The notes under the pieces are model-generated. The model was not told the origin of the DNA, ran no database searches, and saw only the letters and a program-made list of their open reading frames with translations. This document shows, piece after piece, positions 5,542 to 6,085 of a stretch of 6,085 bases of DNA. Made by a program: the position numbers and the translations under genes. The DNA is from Dehalococcoidia bacterium (GTDB taxonomy: Bacteria; Chloroflexota; Dehalococcoidia; UBA2979): contig JABIST010000279.1 of assembly GCA_018700215.1 (NCBI GenBank), positions 1-6,085 on the forward strand, read 5' to 3'. Each line of letters begins with the position of its first letter. The first letter of the stretch is position 1.

Positions 5542-5583
5542 GAGGCGCGACCCGGCGGTTAGTGGGGCCGCGGGTGAGGCGCG
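5542..5583. terminator. hairpin with flanking 8-bp direct repeats between convergent genes
   Basis: ACCCGGCGG (5550-5558) pairs with CCGCGGGT (5568-5575) as an 8-bp stem with one bulged G and a 9-base loop. It is flanked on both sides by the direct repeat GAGGCGCG (5542-5549 and 5576-5583). It sits in the 58-base gap between the crotonase and DUF1015 stop codons and may act as a bidirectional terminator. No T-run is present on either strand, so confidence is limited. Confidence 0.35.
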
Positions 5584-5590
5584 TTGGGCG

Positions 5591-6085
5591 CTAGAGGCTG
5601 TTTTCGTCGAGCAGGTTGTAGACCATGCCTGTTGCCAGTTTGGGGTAGTAGAAGGTTGTTTTCTGGGGCATGACTTCGCCTGCATCGGCGACGTCTATGA
5701 CTTGCTGGGCGGGGGTGCCGTTGAGGAGGAAGGCGATGGTGTGGGGGCCCTCGACGGTGGATGTGTAGGCCTCGGTGATGTCTGCGGTGAAGGTGACGGC
5801 GCCGGCGGTGAGGGCTGAGGCGTCGATTCCGCAGATGGGGGTGAGGACGAGTTCGGTGAGGACGAGGGCGTCGAGGTGCTTGGATGCCGTCGAGAGTTCG
5901 GGGGGCATGGCGGCTTCGATGCTGTCCCAGGAGCGGGCGGTGGCGAGGAGAAGTGTGCCAACGGCATCGATGATGCCGAGGGTTGTGGGGCCGCCGGCGA
6001 GTGCGCGGACGCGGGCGAGGAGGGCTGCGGCGCCCTCGGGGCCGGTGGGGAGCTCGGAGGTGAGGTCGGTGACGTCGAAGTGCTC
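5591..6085 (-). CDS. DUF1015 family protein, C-terminal part (5' end outside window)
   Basis: The frame is open from the right edge to the TAG at 5593-5591, giving 165 residues; the ATG at 5908 is internal, not the start. The C-terminus carries the hallmark of DUF1015 (PF06245/COG4198): FLLNGTPAQQVIDVADAGEV followed by MPQKTTFYYPKLATGMVYNL, where the MPxKTTxFxPK pattern is the most conserved part of the family. Upstream, HLDALVLTELVLTPICGID also fits (family pattern: a dimer-like region ending near a conserved Leu-rich helix). Full-length members are usually above 400 residues, so less than half is present. Molecular function is unknown; the family occurs widely in bacteria, often near serine and central metabolism genes, but the neighbour here is a crotonase in convergent orientation. 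Codons end mostly in C, mirroring the G-rich + strand. Confidence 0.88.
   Translation of the reverse strand, partial: EHFDVTDLTSELPTGPEGAAALLARVRALAGGPTTLGIIDAVGTLLLATARSWDSIEAAMPPELSTASKHLDALVLTELVLTPICGIDASALTAGAVTFTADITEAYTSTVEGPHTIAFLLNGTPAQQVIDVADAGEVMPQKTTFYYPKLATGMVYNLLDENSL

Noticed and set aside
4651..5685. 344-codon antisense ORF opposite the crotonase gene
   Set aside because: Low-complexity Arg/His/Gln-rich translation, no family signature; shadow of the high-GC3 crotonase gene.
5591..5908. 105-codon DUF1015 gene starting at ATG 5908
   Set aside because: The frame continues without a stop to the right edge and the family is much longer, so this ATG is internal.

Overview
This 6,085-base window is GC-rich bacterial DNA. 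No rRNA, tRNA, CRISPR array, transposase or integrase is visible. The gene set (a ComEC-type DNA-uptake protein, a crotonase-family enzyme and a DUF1015 protein) together with the high GC content would fit a Chloroflexota or actinobacterial-type chromosome. That placement is an inference with low confidence.

Layout, left to right: (1) the 3' part of a comEC-type gene (+), entering from the left edge and ending at 1193; (2) a two-gene type II toxin-antitoxin module (+), with a RelE/HigB-like (Gp49 family) toxin at 1305-1637 and an XRE-family HTH antitoxin at 1674-1976; (3) directly after the antitoxin, a short non-functional stretch (about 1985-2131) that in one frame matches the C-terminus of ComEC again, including an exact 16-bp repeat; (4) an erythromycin-esterase-family gene (+, 2197-3684) with its own candidate promoter and a possible nine-codon leader ORF; (5) convergent to it, a CPBP (CAAX/Abi) intramembrane metalloprotease (-, 3798-4499); (6) an enoyl-CoA hydratase/isomerase (+, 4714-5532), possibly preceded by a 45-codon single-pass membrane ORF that overlaps its start codon; (7) convergent to that, the C-terminal part of a DUF1015 protein (-, 5591 to the right edge).

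Strand composition splits the window. In comEC, the crotonase gene and the DUF1015 gene the + strand is strongly G-rich whichever strand carries the gene. In the sampled parts of the esterase and protease genes this skew is absent or slightly reversed. The middle therefore looks like accessory DNA (toxin-antitoxin, drug-esterase family, membrane protease) set into a conserved chromosomal backbone. The comEC-like tail between the antitoxin and the esterase is again G-rich, which suggests a scrap of backbone sequence left by insertion or recombination at the 3' end of comEC.

No single pathway links all the genes. The toxin and antitoxin form one functional unit. The esterase-family and protease genes are best read as separate stress, defence or resistance-type accessory genes. 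The crotonase and DUF1015 genes are ordinary metabolic or conserved genes. Most intergenic gaps are short: the longest, between antitoxin and esterase, is 220 bases, and it holds the comEC-like tail, a promoter candidate and the leader ORF.
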